NCBI RefSeq assembly: GCF_018128905.1
Contig: NZ_CP063808.1
Coordinates: 5,270,001 to 5,334,000 of the forward strand
Direction of reading: 5' to 3'
Length of the DNA stretch: 64,000 bases
Source: Streptomyces sp. A2-16
GTDB lineage: Bacteria > Actinomycetota > Actinomycetes > Streptomycetales > Streptomycetaceae
A program made the translations under genes and the position numbers. Positions 57,379 to 64,000 of the stretch are shown here, piece by piece. The notes under the pieces were generated by a model. That model did not search any database. It was given only the letters and a program-made list of their open reading frames with translations, and was not told the origin of the DNA. Every line of letters starts with the position of its first letter. Positions within the stretch are counted from its first letter, which is position 1.

Positions 57379-58913
57379 CCCGTACCGTTCCCGGGCGCAC
57401 CGACCATGTCGTGGTCGTCGGCGCCGGTCTGTCGGGGCTGTCGGCCGCCCTGCACCTGCTGGGTGCCGGACGCCGAGTGACGTTGGTGGAGCGGGACACC
57501 TCACCCGGTGGTCGCGCCGGGCGCATGGTCCGCGGCGGCTACCGCGTCGACACCGGTCCCACCGTGCTGACGATGCCGCATCTGGCGGACGAGGCGTTCG
57601 CCGCCGTGGGGGACAACCTGCGCGCACGCGTCGATCTCGTGCCGCTGCACCCGGCGTACCGGGCCCGGTTCGCCGACGGCAGCTCCCTGGACGTCCACAC
57701 CGGTGCCGAGGCCATGGAGGCGGAGGTCGAGCGCTTCGCCGGGCCCCGTGAGGCCGCCGGGTACCGGCGGCTGCGGAGCTGGCTGGAGCAGCTGTACCGG
57801 GTGCAGATGCGCCGTTTCATCGACGCCGACTTCGACTCGCCCCTGCGCCTCCTCCACCCCGACCTCGCGCGGTTGGCCGCGCTCGGCGGGTTCGGGCGCC
57901 TGGACGCACGCATCGGACGGTTCCTGCACGACGAGCGGCTCAAGCGCGTCTTCTCCTTCCAGTCCCTGTACGCGGGTGTGGCACCGGAACGGGCCCTGGC
58001 CGCGTATGCCGTCATCGCGTACATGGACACGGTCGCGGGCGTGTACTTCCCGCGCGGCGGCATGCACGCCCTGCCCCGGGCGATGGCCGACGCCGCGGAG
58101 GACGCGGGGGCCGAGCTGCGCCTCGGGGAGACGGTCACCCGTCTGGAGCGGTCCGGGGAACGGATCACGGCCGTCGTCACCGACCGCGGCCGCATCGCCT
58201 GCGACGCCGTCGTCCTCACCCCCGACCTGCCCGTCGTGTACCGGCTGCTGGGCCGGGTCCCCAGGCGCCCGGTGGGTCTGCGGTTCTCGCCCTCCGCGGT
58301 GATCCTGCACGTCGGCACGGACCGCACCTGGCCCGGGCTGGCCCATCACACGATCTCCTTCGGCGCGGCCTGGCGGCGGACGTTCTCCGAACTCACCGAG
58401 ACCGGCAGCCTGATGAGCGACCCGTCCCTGCTCATCACCCGCCCGACAGCCACCGACCCGAGCCTGGCCCCGCCCGGCCGGCACCTGCACTACATCCTCG
58501 CTCCCTGCCCGAACACCGCCATCGGGCCCGGCGCGGCCGACTGGGCCGACCTGGGACCGCGCTACCGCGACAGCCTGCTCACCGAGCTGGACCGACGCGG
58601 CCTCGACGGCATCGCGGCCGCCGTCGAGGAGGAGTGCCTGGTCACTCCTGCCGACTGGCAGGCCCAGGGGCACGCGGCCGGCACGCCCTTCTCCGCCGCC
58701 CACACCTTCGCGCAGACCGGGCCGTTCCGGCCGCGCAACCTGGTGCGCGGCACGGCCAACGCGGTCCTCGCCGGCTGCGGCACCACCCCAGGCGTCGGCG
58801 TGCCGACCGTCCTGCTGTCGGGCAAGCTGGCCGCGGCACGCATCACCGGCGGCACCCGACCGGGGCGCTCGCGCCCCGCCGTAAGCGAACCCCGGGAACG
58901 GAGGCCGGTATGA
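57375..58913 (+). CDS. crtI: Phytoene desaturase
   Basis: Protein of 512 residues: N-terminal FAD motif DHVVVVGAGLSGLSAALHLLGAGRRVTLVERDTSPGGRAGR, the CrtI hallmarks GYRVDTGPTVLTMP, FSFQSLYAGVAPERALAAYAVIAYMDTVAGVYFPRGGMHALPRAM, and the C-terminal NAVLAGCGTTPGVGVPTVLLSGKLAAARI. It desaturates phytoene to lycopene at the membrane. Overlaps both crtE and crtB by ATGA, so the three are translationally coupled. Confidence 0.95.
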   Translation: MTRTVPGRTDHVVVVGAGLSGLSAALHLLGAGRRVTLVERDTSPGGRAGRMVRGGYRVDTGPTVLTMPHLADEAFAAVGDNLRARVDLVPLHPAYRARFADGSSLDVHTGAEAMEAEVERFAGPREAAGYRRLRSWLEQLYRVQMRRFIDADFDSPLRLLHPDLARLAALGGFGRLDARIGRFLHDERLKRVFSFQSLYAGVAPERALAAYAVIAYMDTVAGVYFPRGGMHALPRAMADAAEDAGAELRLGETVTRLERSGERITAVVTDRGRIACDAVVLTPDLPVVYRLLGRVPRRPVGLRFSPSAVILHVGTDRTWPGLAHHTISFGAAWRRTFSELTETGSLMSDPSLLITRPTATDPSLAPPGRHLHYILAPCPNTAIGPGAADWADLGPRYRDSLLTELDRRGLDGIAAAVEEECLVTPADWQAQGHAAGTPFSAAHTFAQTGPFRPRNLVRGTANAVLAGCGTTPGVGVPTVLLSGKLAAARITGGTRPGRSRPAVSEPRERRPV

Positions 58914-59914
58914 CCGACCGTGAACTCGACGCGGCCGGCGTCACCGAATCAGGACTGCGCCAGGCGTACACCCGGTGCAGGCAGCTCAACGCCCGGCACG
59001 GCAAGACGTACTTCCTCGCCACCCGCCTGCTGCCGGTGTCGCGCCGGCCGGCCGTGCACGCGCTGTACGGGTTCGCCCGCTGGGCCGACGACATCGTCGA
59101 CACGCTCGACGGTACGACCACCACCGCCGAGCGCGCGCAGCGGCTGACCCGTCTTCAGCACCAGTTGGAGACCGGCCTGCGCACGGGCGTGAGCACCGAG
59201 CCCGTCGTCCGCGCCCTGGCCGACACCGCGCGGCGCTACGACATCGACCACCGCCACTTCAGCGACTTCATGACCGCGATGCGCGCCGACCTCGACGTCA
59301 CCGGCTATGCCACCTATGCCGACCTGCGTACGTACACCTACGGATCGGCGGAGGTGATCGGGCTGCAGATGCTTCCGGTGCTCGGCACGGTCGTCCCGCG
59401 TGAGGAGGCCGCGCCGCACGCGGCGGCCCTGGGGGTGGCGTTCCAGCTGACCAACTTCCTGCGCGACGTGGGCGAGGACCTCGACCGCGGCCGCGTCTAT
59501 CTGCCCGCCGACCTGCTGGCCGCCCACGGCGTCGACCGGCAGCTGCTGCGCTGGAGCCGGGACACCGGACTGCCGGACCGCAGGATCACCGCGGCACTGC
59601 GGGAGTTCGAAGCGCTGACGCGCGGCGTCTACCGGGAGGCGGCCCCGGGGCTCGCCATGCTCGACCCGGTCTCGCGCCCGTGCATCCGCACCGCCTTCGT
59701 CCTGTACGGCGGGATCCTGGACGCGGTCGCCGCGGACGGTCACCGCTGCGTGCAGCGCCGAGCCGTGGTCCCGACGCACCGCCGTGCCCTTGTGGCCCTC
59801 GACGGGCTGGTCAGGGTGGGCTCGGCGCGGCTGCGGCACAGAATGGCCGGGCCCCGGGTGGCGCCCTTGCCCAGCGCCGTGGACACCTCACCACCATCGC
59901 GGAGGATCGCATGA
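58910..59914 (+). CDS. crtB: Phytoene synthase
   Basis: Protein of 334 residues of the squalene/phytoene synthase family. Both Asp-rich motifs are present: ARWADDIVDTLDG and LRDVGEDLDRGRVYLPADLL, with YTYGSAEVIGLQMLPVL between. It condenses two geranylgeranyl diphosphates to phytoene. ATG 58910 overlaps the crtI stop. The N-terminus LRQAYTRCRQLNARHGKTYFLATRLLP is typical. Confidence 0.95.
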   Translation: MTDRELDAAGVTESGLRQAYTRCRQLNARHGKTYFLATRLLPVSRRPAVHALYGFARWADDIVDTLDGTTTTAERAQRLTRLQHQLETGLRTGVSTEPVVRALADTARRYDIDHRHFSDFMTAMRADLDVTGYATYADLRTYTYGSAEVIGLQMLPVLGTVVPREEAAPHAAALGVAFQLTNFLRDVGEDLDRGRVYLPADLLAAHGVDRQLLRWSRDTGLPDRRITAALREFEALTRGVYREAAPGLAMLDPVSRPCIRTAFVLYGGILDAVAADGHRCVQRRAVVPTHRRALVALDGLVRVGSARLRHRMAGPRVAPLPSAVDTSPPSRRIA

Positions 59915-60924
59915 AACCGCGGCGCCCAGCGGGACGTACCCGCTACCCCCTCTCCCTGCGCCGCCGTCCGGTGCGGTGGGAGAAGCAGCGACCGACCTGG
60001 CGCGAGGCCCGGCCCGCTCTGATCGCCGAGGCGCTGAAGCGGGCCCAGGCCCGCCCGTCCGGCAACTGGTACGTGGTCGGTGCCACCCGGGACCTGCGGG
60101 ACGACCGGCCGTTGGCCACGACGGTGGCCGGGCAGGAAGTGGTGGTGTGGCGTACCGCCGACGGCCGGCTCGCGGCGGGTCCCGGCAGCTGCCCGCATCT
60201 GGGAGCGCCGCTCGCCGACAGCCCGGTGCGCTGCGGGACCCTCGTCTGCCACTGGCACGGTCTCGCCCTGGACGGCGGGCCGTTCGCCGGCTGGGAGCCG
60301 CTGCCCGTGCACGACGACGGTGTGCTGGTCTGGGTGCGCCTGGACCAGGTGGGCGGTGAGGCTCCGACGCGGGCACCGGTCGTCCCGCCGCGCCCGGGCC
60401 TGTCCCGCTCCGTCGCCGCCGTCTGGACCGGGGCGGGGATCTGCGAGCCGGAAGACGTCGTGGCCAACCGGCTGGACCCCTGGCACGGGGCCTGGTTCCA
60501 CCCGTACTCCTTCGTCGACCTGACCGTGGTCGGCACGCCCGACTCCGAGGGGGCCGACGAGGACGGGTTCACGGTGGACGTCTCCTTCAAGGTCGCGGGG
60601 CGGCTCGTCGTACCGGTGCGGGCCCTGTTCACCACGCCCGAACCGCGCACGGTCGTCATGCGCATCACCGAGGGCGAGGGCTCGGGCTCCGTGGTCGAGA
60701 CGCATGTGACCCCGCTCGGCGCCGATGAACGGGGCCGGCCCCGCACCGCCGTCGTGGAAGCGGTCGTGGCCTCCTCCGAGCGTCCCGGCTTCGCCGCGGC
60801 CCGCACGGCGGCCCCCGTGCTGCGCCGGTTGATGGCGGCCGGGGCCGCACGGCTGTGGCGCGACGACCTGGCGTACGCCGAACGCCGCTGGTTGCTGCGC
60901 TCCACCGGACGTTTCCCCGGCTGA
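59911..60924 (+). CDS. Rieske-type protein of the carotenoid operon, DUF5914
   Basis: Protein of 337 residues. A Rieske 2Fe-2S domain near residues 50-120 has both ligand pairs: CPH in PGSCPHLGAPLADSP and CxxH in LVCHWHGLALDG. The C-terminal half (DPWHGAWFHPYSFVDLTVV, residues 190-330) is a DUF5914-type domain resembling the catalytic domain of Rieske oxygenases but without a clear 2-His-1-carboxylate site by eye. ATG 59911 overlaps the crtB stop after GGAGG. It occupies the place of crtV in the usual crtEIBV order. Carotenoid oxidation or electron transfer is inferred. Confidence 0.82.
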   Translation: MKPRRPAGRTRYPLSLRRRPVRWEKQRPTWREARPALIAEALKRAQARPSGNWYVVGATRDLRDDRPLATTVAGQEVVVWRTADGRLAAGPGSCPHLGAPLADSPVRCGTLVCHWHGLALDGGPFAGWEPLPVHDDGVLVWVRLDQVGGEAPTRAPVVPPRPGLSRSVAAVWTGAGICEPEDVVANRLDPWHGAWFHPYSFVDLTVVGTPDSEGADEDGFTVDVSFKVAGRLVVPVRALFTTPEPRTVVMRITEGEGSGSVVETHVTPLGADERGRPRTAVVEAVVASSERPGFAAARTAAPVLRRLMAAGAARLWRDDLAYAERRWLLRSTGRFPG

Positions 60925-60966
60925 CCGGGCCGCGGGGGCTCCGGCGTGTTCGGGAGTGCCCGCGGT

Positions 60967-61983
60967 TCAGCCCGGCGGGGCCGCGACCGCCTCGGGGTGA
61001 TCGGTGAGGTAGTCGTCGAGCACGGACCGGAAGCTCGCGTCGGGACGCAGGCCCAGTGCGGCGGCGCGCCGGTGGTCGAAGACGGCGGGCCACGACCCGA
61101 CGATCGCTTCGACCGCCGGATCGCGGGCGAGGGTGACCCGGTCGGCGACGGTGTCACCGGCCACCTGCCGCAGAGTCGCGAGCATGTCGGCGACGGAGAC
61201 GGTCAGGGCGGGAAGGTTGACCGGCAGCGGGCCCTCCAGGTATCCGGGCCCGGTGCCGCGTTCGGCCTCGGCGACGCGGAGGATTCCCTCGACGGTGCGC
61301 CGGGGTGAGGACAGGGCCACCGTCAGTCCCGGATCCACCGGACAGACGGCGGGCAGACCGGCGAGCGGTTCACGGACGATGCCGGACAGGAAGCCGGACG
61401 CGGCCGCGTTGGGCCGGCCCGGACGGACCGCCACCGTCATCAGCCGCGCCACACGCCCGTCGACGAAGCCACGGCGGGTGCAGTCCGCGATCAGGTGCTC
61501 GCACATCAGCTTCTGGGTGCCGTAGCTCGACCGCGGCACGGGCACCGTCGTCTCGCTGACCGCCGGTGGCAGGGACAGGGCCGGATGGGAGCCGTAGACG
61601 GCGATGCTGCCGGCGAACAGCATCCGTACCACCGGCCCGCCCGCACCGGACTGCGCCCGCGCCGCCTCCAGCAGGGCGCGGGTGACGTCCACGTTGGTGC
61701 GCATCCCGAGATCGAAGTCGGCCTCGCACTCGGCGGACACCGCGGCGGCGAGATGGAACAGCACGTCCACCGGCTCGGCGAAGACCGTGTCCAGGTGCTC
61801 GACCAGCTCTCCGTGCACCACCTGGACCGGCACCCCGGGCTCCTGCGGGTGCTCGGTCCACGCCACACGGTCGACCAGCACCAGAGTGCCGATCTCCCGG
61901 CCAGCGAACGTCCCCGCCCGCGACAACGTCCCGGCCAGCAGTCGCCCGAGGAACCCGGACGCACCCGTCACGACGACTCTCAC
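60967..61983 (-). CDS. NAD-dependent epimerase/dehydratase, DenD-like
   Basis: Protein of 338 residues, extended SDR: VRVVVTGASGFLGRLLAGTLSRAG with the GxxGxxG motif, VDVLFHLAAAVSAECEADF, and the catalytic Tyr/Lys in SSYGTQKLMCEHLIAD. The ARLMTVAVRPGRPNAAASGFLSGIVREPL stretch is typical of D-erythronate dehydrogenase relatives. GTG 61983 follows GGAGGAG. Convergent with the crt operon, so probably unrelated to carotenoids. Substrate not determinable. Confidence 0.85.
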   Translation of the reverse strand: MRVVVTGASGFLGRLLAGTLSRAGTFAGREIGTLVLVDRVAWTEHPQEPGVPVQVVHGELVEHLDTVFAEPVDVLFHLAAAVSAECEADFDLGMRTNVDVTRALLEAARAQSGAGGPVVRMLFAGSIAVYGSHPALSLPPAVSETTVPVPRSSYGTQKLMCEHLIADCTRRGFVDGRVARLMTVAVRPGRPNAAASGFLSGIVREPLAGLPAVCPVDPGLTVALSSPRRTVEGILRVAEAERGTGPGYLEGPLPVNLPALTVSVADMLATLRQVAGDTVADRVTLARDPAVEAIVGSWPAVFDHRRAAALGLRPDASFRSVLDDYLTDHPEAVAAPPG

Positions 61984-62297
61984 GCGTTCATCTCCTCCGA
62001 AGGTCCTGCGAGGCTGCTCGTCCCACCGGCGTCCTACCCCGGCAGGCCCCGGCCGCCCCGGTGTCCGACCTGCGAATACCGGGGCAGAACACGCAAGCCA
62101 GGACGGCATGGCGTGCCGAACTCGTGAAAGATTGACGGGAGTTGTGAAGAGCGACAAGAATGCGGCTCGCTCGCCGTAACTGAAGCGAGCGAAGTGACAC
62201 GAGTGGCTCGGGCCACGGCTTGCATTCTCCTTCCTCGCCCACCGCGGCTGCTCGCGTCCTGCCACCTCCCACACTCTCGAATCCGCTAGGGCATATC
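61984..62297. promoter_or_regulatory. Divergent promoter region of epimerase and surface-protein genes
   Basis: No gene in these 314 bases. A possible housekeeping promoter for the rightward gene is TTGACG (62133-62138), 18-bp spacer, AAGAAT (62157-62162). AGGG at 62288-62291 may serve as ribosome binding site. Confidence 0.35.
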
Positions 62298-63224
62298 TTG
62301 ACGCGCCTTTCACGCTCCAGAACGTCGGCCGCTGTCGCCGCAACCGCCTTCATCGCCATCGCCACCCCCCTGCTCGGGGCCACCACCGCCAACGCCACGC
62401 CCGGGGGCGGCTGCCAGTCGGCCACGGTCCAGTACCGCCTCGTCGACTCCGACGGAAAGCCGGTCGACGCCGACTGGACCTCGCAGGGCGGCTTCCGCCA
62501 GTGGTCCAGCGCCCCCGGCACCGTCGAGGTGCGGCTGGCTCCGGGCCAGACGGTCGGCGACGGCTGCAAGTACCCGGTCTCACTGGCCGAATACACCACC
62601 GAGGGGCCCAACTGGTACACCTCCGGTCTCCAGACGCTCGTCGACCACGCCACGGTCTACCTCGGCGCCGAGGACCTCGCCGGCCGCGACGACGCCAAGC
62701 GGACCTGGCAGAAGCTCACGGTGAAGACGCCGGACTGCTACGGGCAGATCGACCTGTACGGCGACGACGTCATCTACGACGGCCGTTCGGGCGAGGGCCA
62801 CGGGCCCGCGCCCTACCAGCCCGACAACGTCGTCACGCCCTACCACCTGATCGCGGCCTGGAACGGCGGCGACAAGTCGTGCACCCCGGAGCAGCCGAAC
62901 TCCCCCACGCCCCCGGCCTCCCCGTCCGTGCCGGACAGCCCGAGCAGCCCGCCGGCCAGCCAGCCGCCCGCGGACGAGACGACTCCGCCGGCCACGCCCA
63001 CGACCCCGCCCCCCTCCTCCAGCACCCCGCCCACCACCCCGGACGTGCCTCCGATGGAGTCGACGCCCCCCACCGGCCCGGCGCCCTCGCCCAGCGACAG
63101 CACCCCGCCGCTGGCCGAGACCGGATCCAGCGCACCGGTCGCCCCGATAGCCGGCGGAGCAGCCGCGGTGATCGCCCTGGGGGCCGCAGCCCTCTACGCC
63201 ACCCGCCGCACCCGCCGCTCCTGA
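62298..63224 (+). CDS. Sortase-anchored surface protein with LAETG signal
   Basis: Protein of 308 residues starting at TTG 62298 (LTRLSRSRTSAAVAATAFIA), a signal peptide cleaved near ANA-TP. The globular domain (residues 37-200) has CQSATVQYRLVDSDGKPVDADW and ends near NGGDKSC. A Pro/Ser/Thr-rich stalk of 75 residues follows, then the class E sortase motif LAETG, a hydrophobic helix and the basic tail ATRRTRRS. It should be linked to peptidoglycan. An upstream TTG at 62220 in the same frame is less likely as start. Function unknown. Confidence 0.85.
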   Translation: MTRLSRSRTSAAVAATAFIAIATPLLGATTANATPGGGCQSATVQYRLVDSDGKPVDADWTSQGGFRQWSSAPGTVEVRLAPGQTVGDGCKYPVSLAEYTTEGPNWYTSGLQTLVDHATVYLGAEDLAGRDDAKRTWQKLTVKTPDCYGQIDLYGDDVIYDGRSGEGHGPAPYQPDNVVTPYHLIAAWNGGDKSCTPEQPNSPTPPASPSVPDSPSSPPASQPPADETTPPATPTTPPPSSSTPPTTPDVPPMESTPPTGPAPSPSDSTPPLAETGSSAPVAPIAGGAAAVIALGAAALYATRRTRRS

Positions 63225-63263
63225 CCGGCACCGCGGCCGACACCGCCACGCGGTGAGGCCACG

Positions 63264-63329
63264 GGCAGTTTCGCCTCGGGCACCGCGGACTCCCGGTCCG
63301 CCGGGAGTTCGCCCCGGGGCGAAACTGCC
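63264..63329. terminator. Nested-hairpin bidirectional terminator
   Basis: GGCAGTTTCGCC (63264-63275) pairs perfectly with GGCGAAACTGCC (63318-63329), enclosing a second perfect stem ACTCCCGG/CCGGGAGT (63289-63308). It lies between convergent genes. Confidence 0.75.
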
Positions 63330-63401
63330 GTCGCGGCGGACCGGGCCGGTCCGAACCGGCTGACGGGCCGCACCATGTACGGGTCGCGGCAGCCTGCCGG
63401 T

Positions 63402-64000
63402 TCAGCGCTCGCTACGCGTCCCGCGGTCGGCGAGGCCGCCGGCGCCCAGAGGACCGGTGTACTCGACGGGCTGCTCGGCCTCCAGGCGGGAGAGCGCGCG
63501 ACGCGACACGCGCAGGACGACGGGTGGCAGGGCCGCCCGCACCGGTTGGACCAGACGCAGCCAGGCCGGTGCGTAGACGGCCGTACGGCGCCGCTCCAGC
63601 CCCCTGACCACCTGGGCGGCCACCGTTTCGGCGGGGTGCACTCGGCGGGCAGGCCCGGGCATGCGGACGCGCAGTTCCCGCAGCACGGCATGCAGGTCGG
63701 CGTCGCGGATCATGTCGGTGTCCGTCCAGTTGAGGTAGGCGATGCCCACGCCGACCCCCCGGTGTGCCACCTCCGCCCGCAGGGAGTGCGCGAAGGCCTC
63801 GGCGCCCGCCTTGGAGGCGCAGTAGGCGCTCATCATCGGGGCCGCGCCGAGCGACGCGAGCGAGGCGATCTGCAGGAAGTAGCCCCCCGTGTCGAGAAGG
63901 TCCGGCAGGAACGCCCGGGCCGTGTTGGCGCTGCCGGTGAGATTGACGTCCACGACGCGGCTCCAGGCGGCCGGCGGCGAGTCCTGGAACGGACCGCCTT
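63402..64000 (-). CDS. SDR-family oxidoreductase (5' end outside window)
   Basis: The frame is open to the right edge; the visible 199 residues begin GGPFQDSPPAAWSRVVDVNLTGSANTARAFLP. The classical short-chain dehydrogenase catalytic motif is present: IASLASLG with Ser and YCASKAGAEAFAHSLRAEV with Tyr and Lys. The C-terminal part (RRTAVYAPAWLRLVQPVRAALPP) resembles SDRs that end in a short amphipathic helix. The N-terminal NAD-binding site is outside the window. Substrate unknown. Confidence 0.88.
   Translation of the reverse strand, partial: GGPFQDSPPAAWSRVVDVNLTGSANTARAFLPDLLDTGGYFLQIASLASLGAAPMMSAYCASKAGAEAFAHSLRAEVAHRGVGVGIAYLNWTDTDMIRDADLHAVLRELRVRMPGPARRVHPAETVAAQVVRGLERRRTAVYAPAWLRLVQPVRAALPPVVLRVSRRALSRLEAEQPVEYTGPLGAGGLADRGTRSER

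Overview
The window is high-GC DNA (about 70 percent G+C by eye) with dense, often overlapping genes, frequent GTG and TTG starts, rare TTA codons, secreted proteins with long Ala-rich signal peptides, and many LysR, TetR, MarR and ArsR regulators. Together with isorenieratene-type carotenoid genes, an RsbRST module, a vanHAX cassette and a rifampin phosphotransferase with its promoter element, this points to a Streptomyces chromosome, probably an accessory or arm region. No tRNA, rRNA, CRISPR array or intact insertion sequence was seen.

Left third (1-21 kb): cell-wall remodelling, resistance and regulators. A Fem-type peptidoglycan branching enzyme (cut by the left edge) is followed by a LysR/MFS pair, an APH-fold kinase, a methyltransferase and a HAD hydrolase. 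Then a MurF paralogue is divergent from vanH-vanA-vanX, which replace D-Ala-D-Ala by D-Ala-D-Lac. No vanR/vanS is present in the window. An IF-1 paralogue translationally coupled to a GNAT enzyme follows, then an Lrp regulator divergent from a PLP decarboxylase. From 13.6 to 17.5 kb there is a decay zone: an IS630-type transposase remnant, a truncated membrane gene, a staphylococcal-nuclease-fold protein, a frameshifted Imm51-like immunity gene, and two SH3-like secreted proteins of which one is frameshifted. An ArsR-type and a LysR-type regulator and a SigB-family sigma factor close this part.

Middle (21-37 kb): a GT2 glycosyltransferase, a large secreted beta-propeller (sialidase-like), a lipoprotein, an LLM flavin enzyme, small conserved proteins, a TetR/reductase divergent pair with two near-identical palindromic operators, an SRPBCC protein, an FdhF/YdeP-type molybdopterin oxidoreductase, and two tandem secreted propeller proteins.

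Stress-signalling block (37.7-46 kb): MarR, a SpoIIE-type phosphatase, then overlapping rsbR-rsbS-rsbT-rsbX-like-rsbU-like genes, a second copy of the flanking phosphatase and a second MarR gene. This is a stressosome partner-switching module framed by duplicated parts. Next comes a rifampin phosphotransferase with a perfect 19-bp rifamycin-associated element upstream.

Right end (49-64 kb): a carotenoid cluster in two divergent operons: crtE-crtI-crtB-Rieske(DUF5914) to the right, and ECF sigma-crtY-crtT-crtU to the left. The leftward operon runs, with only 13 bp between genes, into rsbQ-rsbP-STAS, a close match to the Bacillus energy-stress pathway. RsbQ belongs to the same hydrolase family as the plant receptors for carotenoid-derived strigolactones, so an apocarotenoid-sensing circuit is the most attractive hypothesis from this window. 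The end holds a DenD-like epimerase, a sortase-anchored LAETG surface protein and a partial SDR gene.
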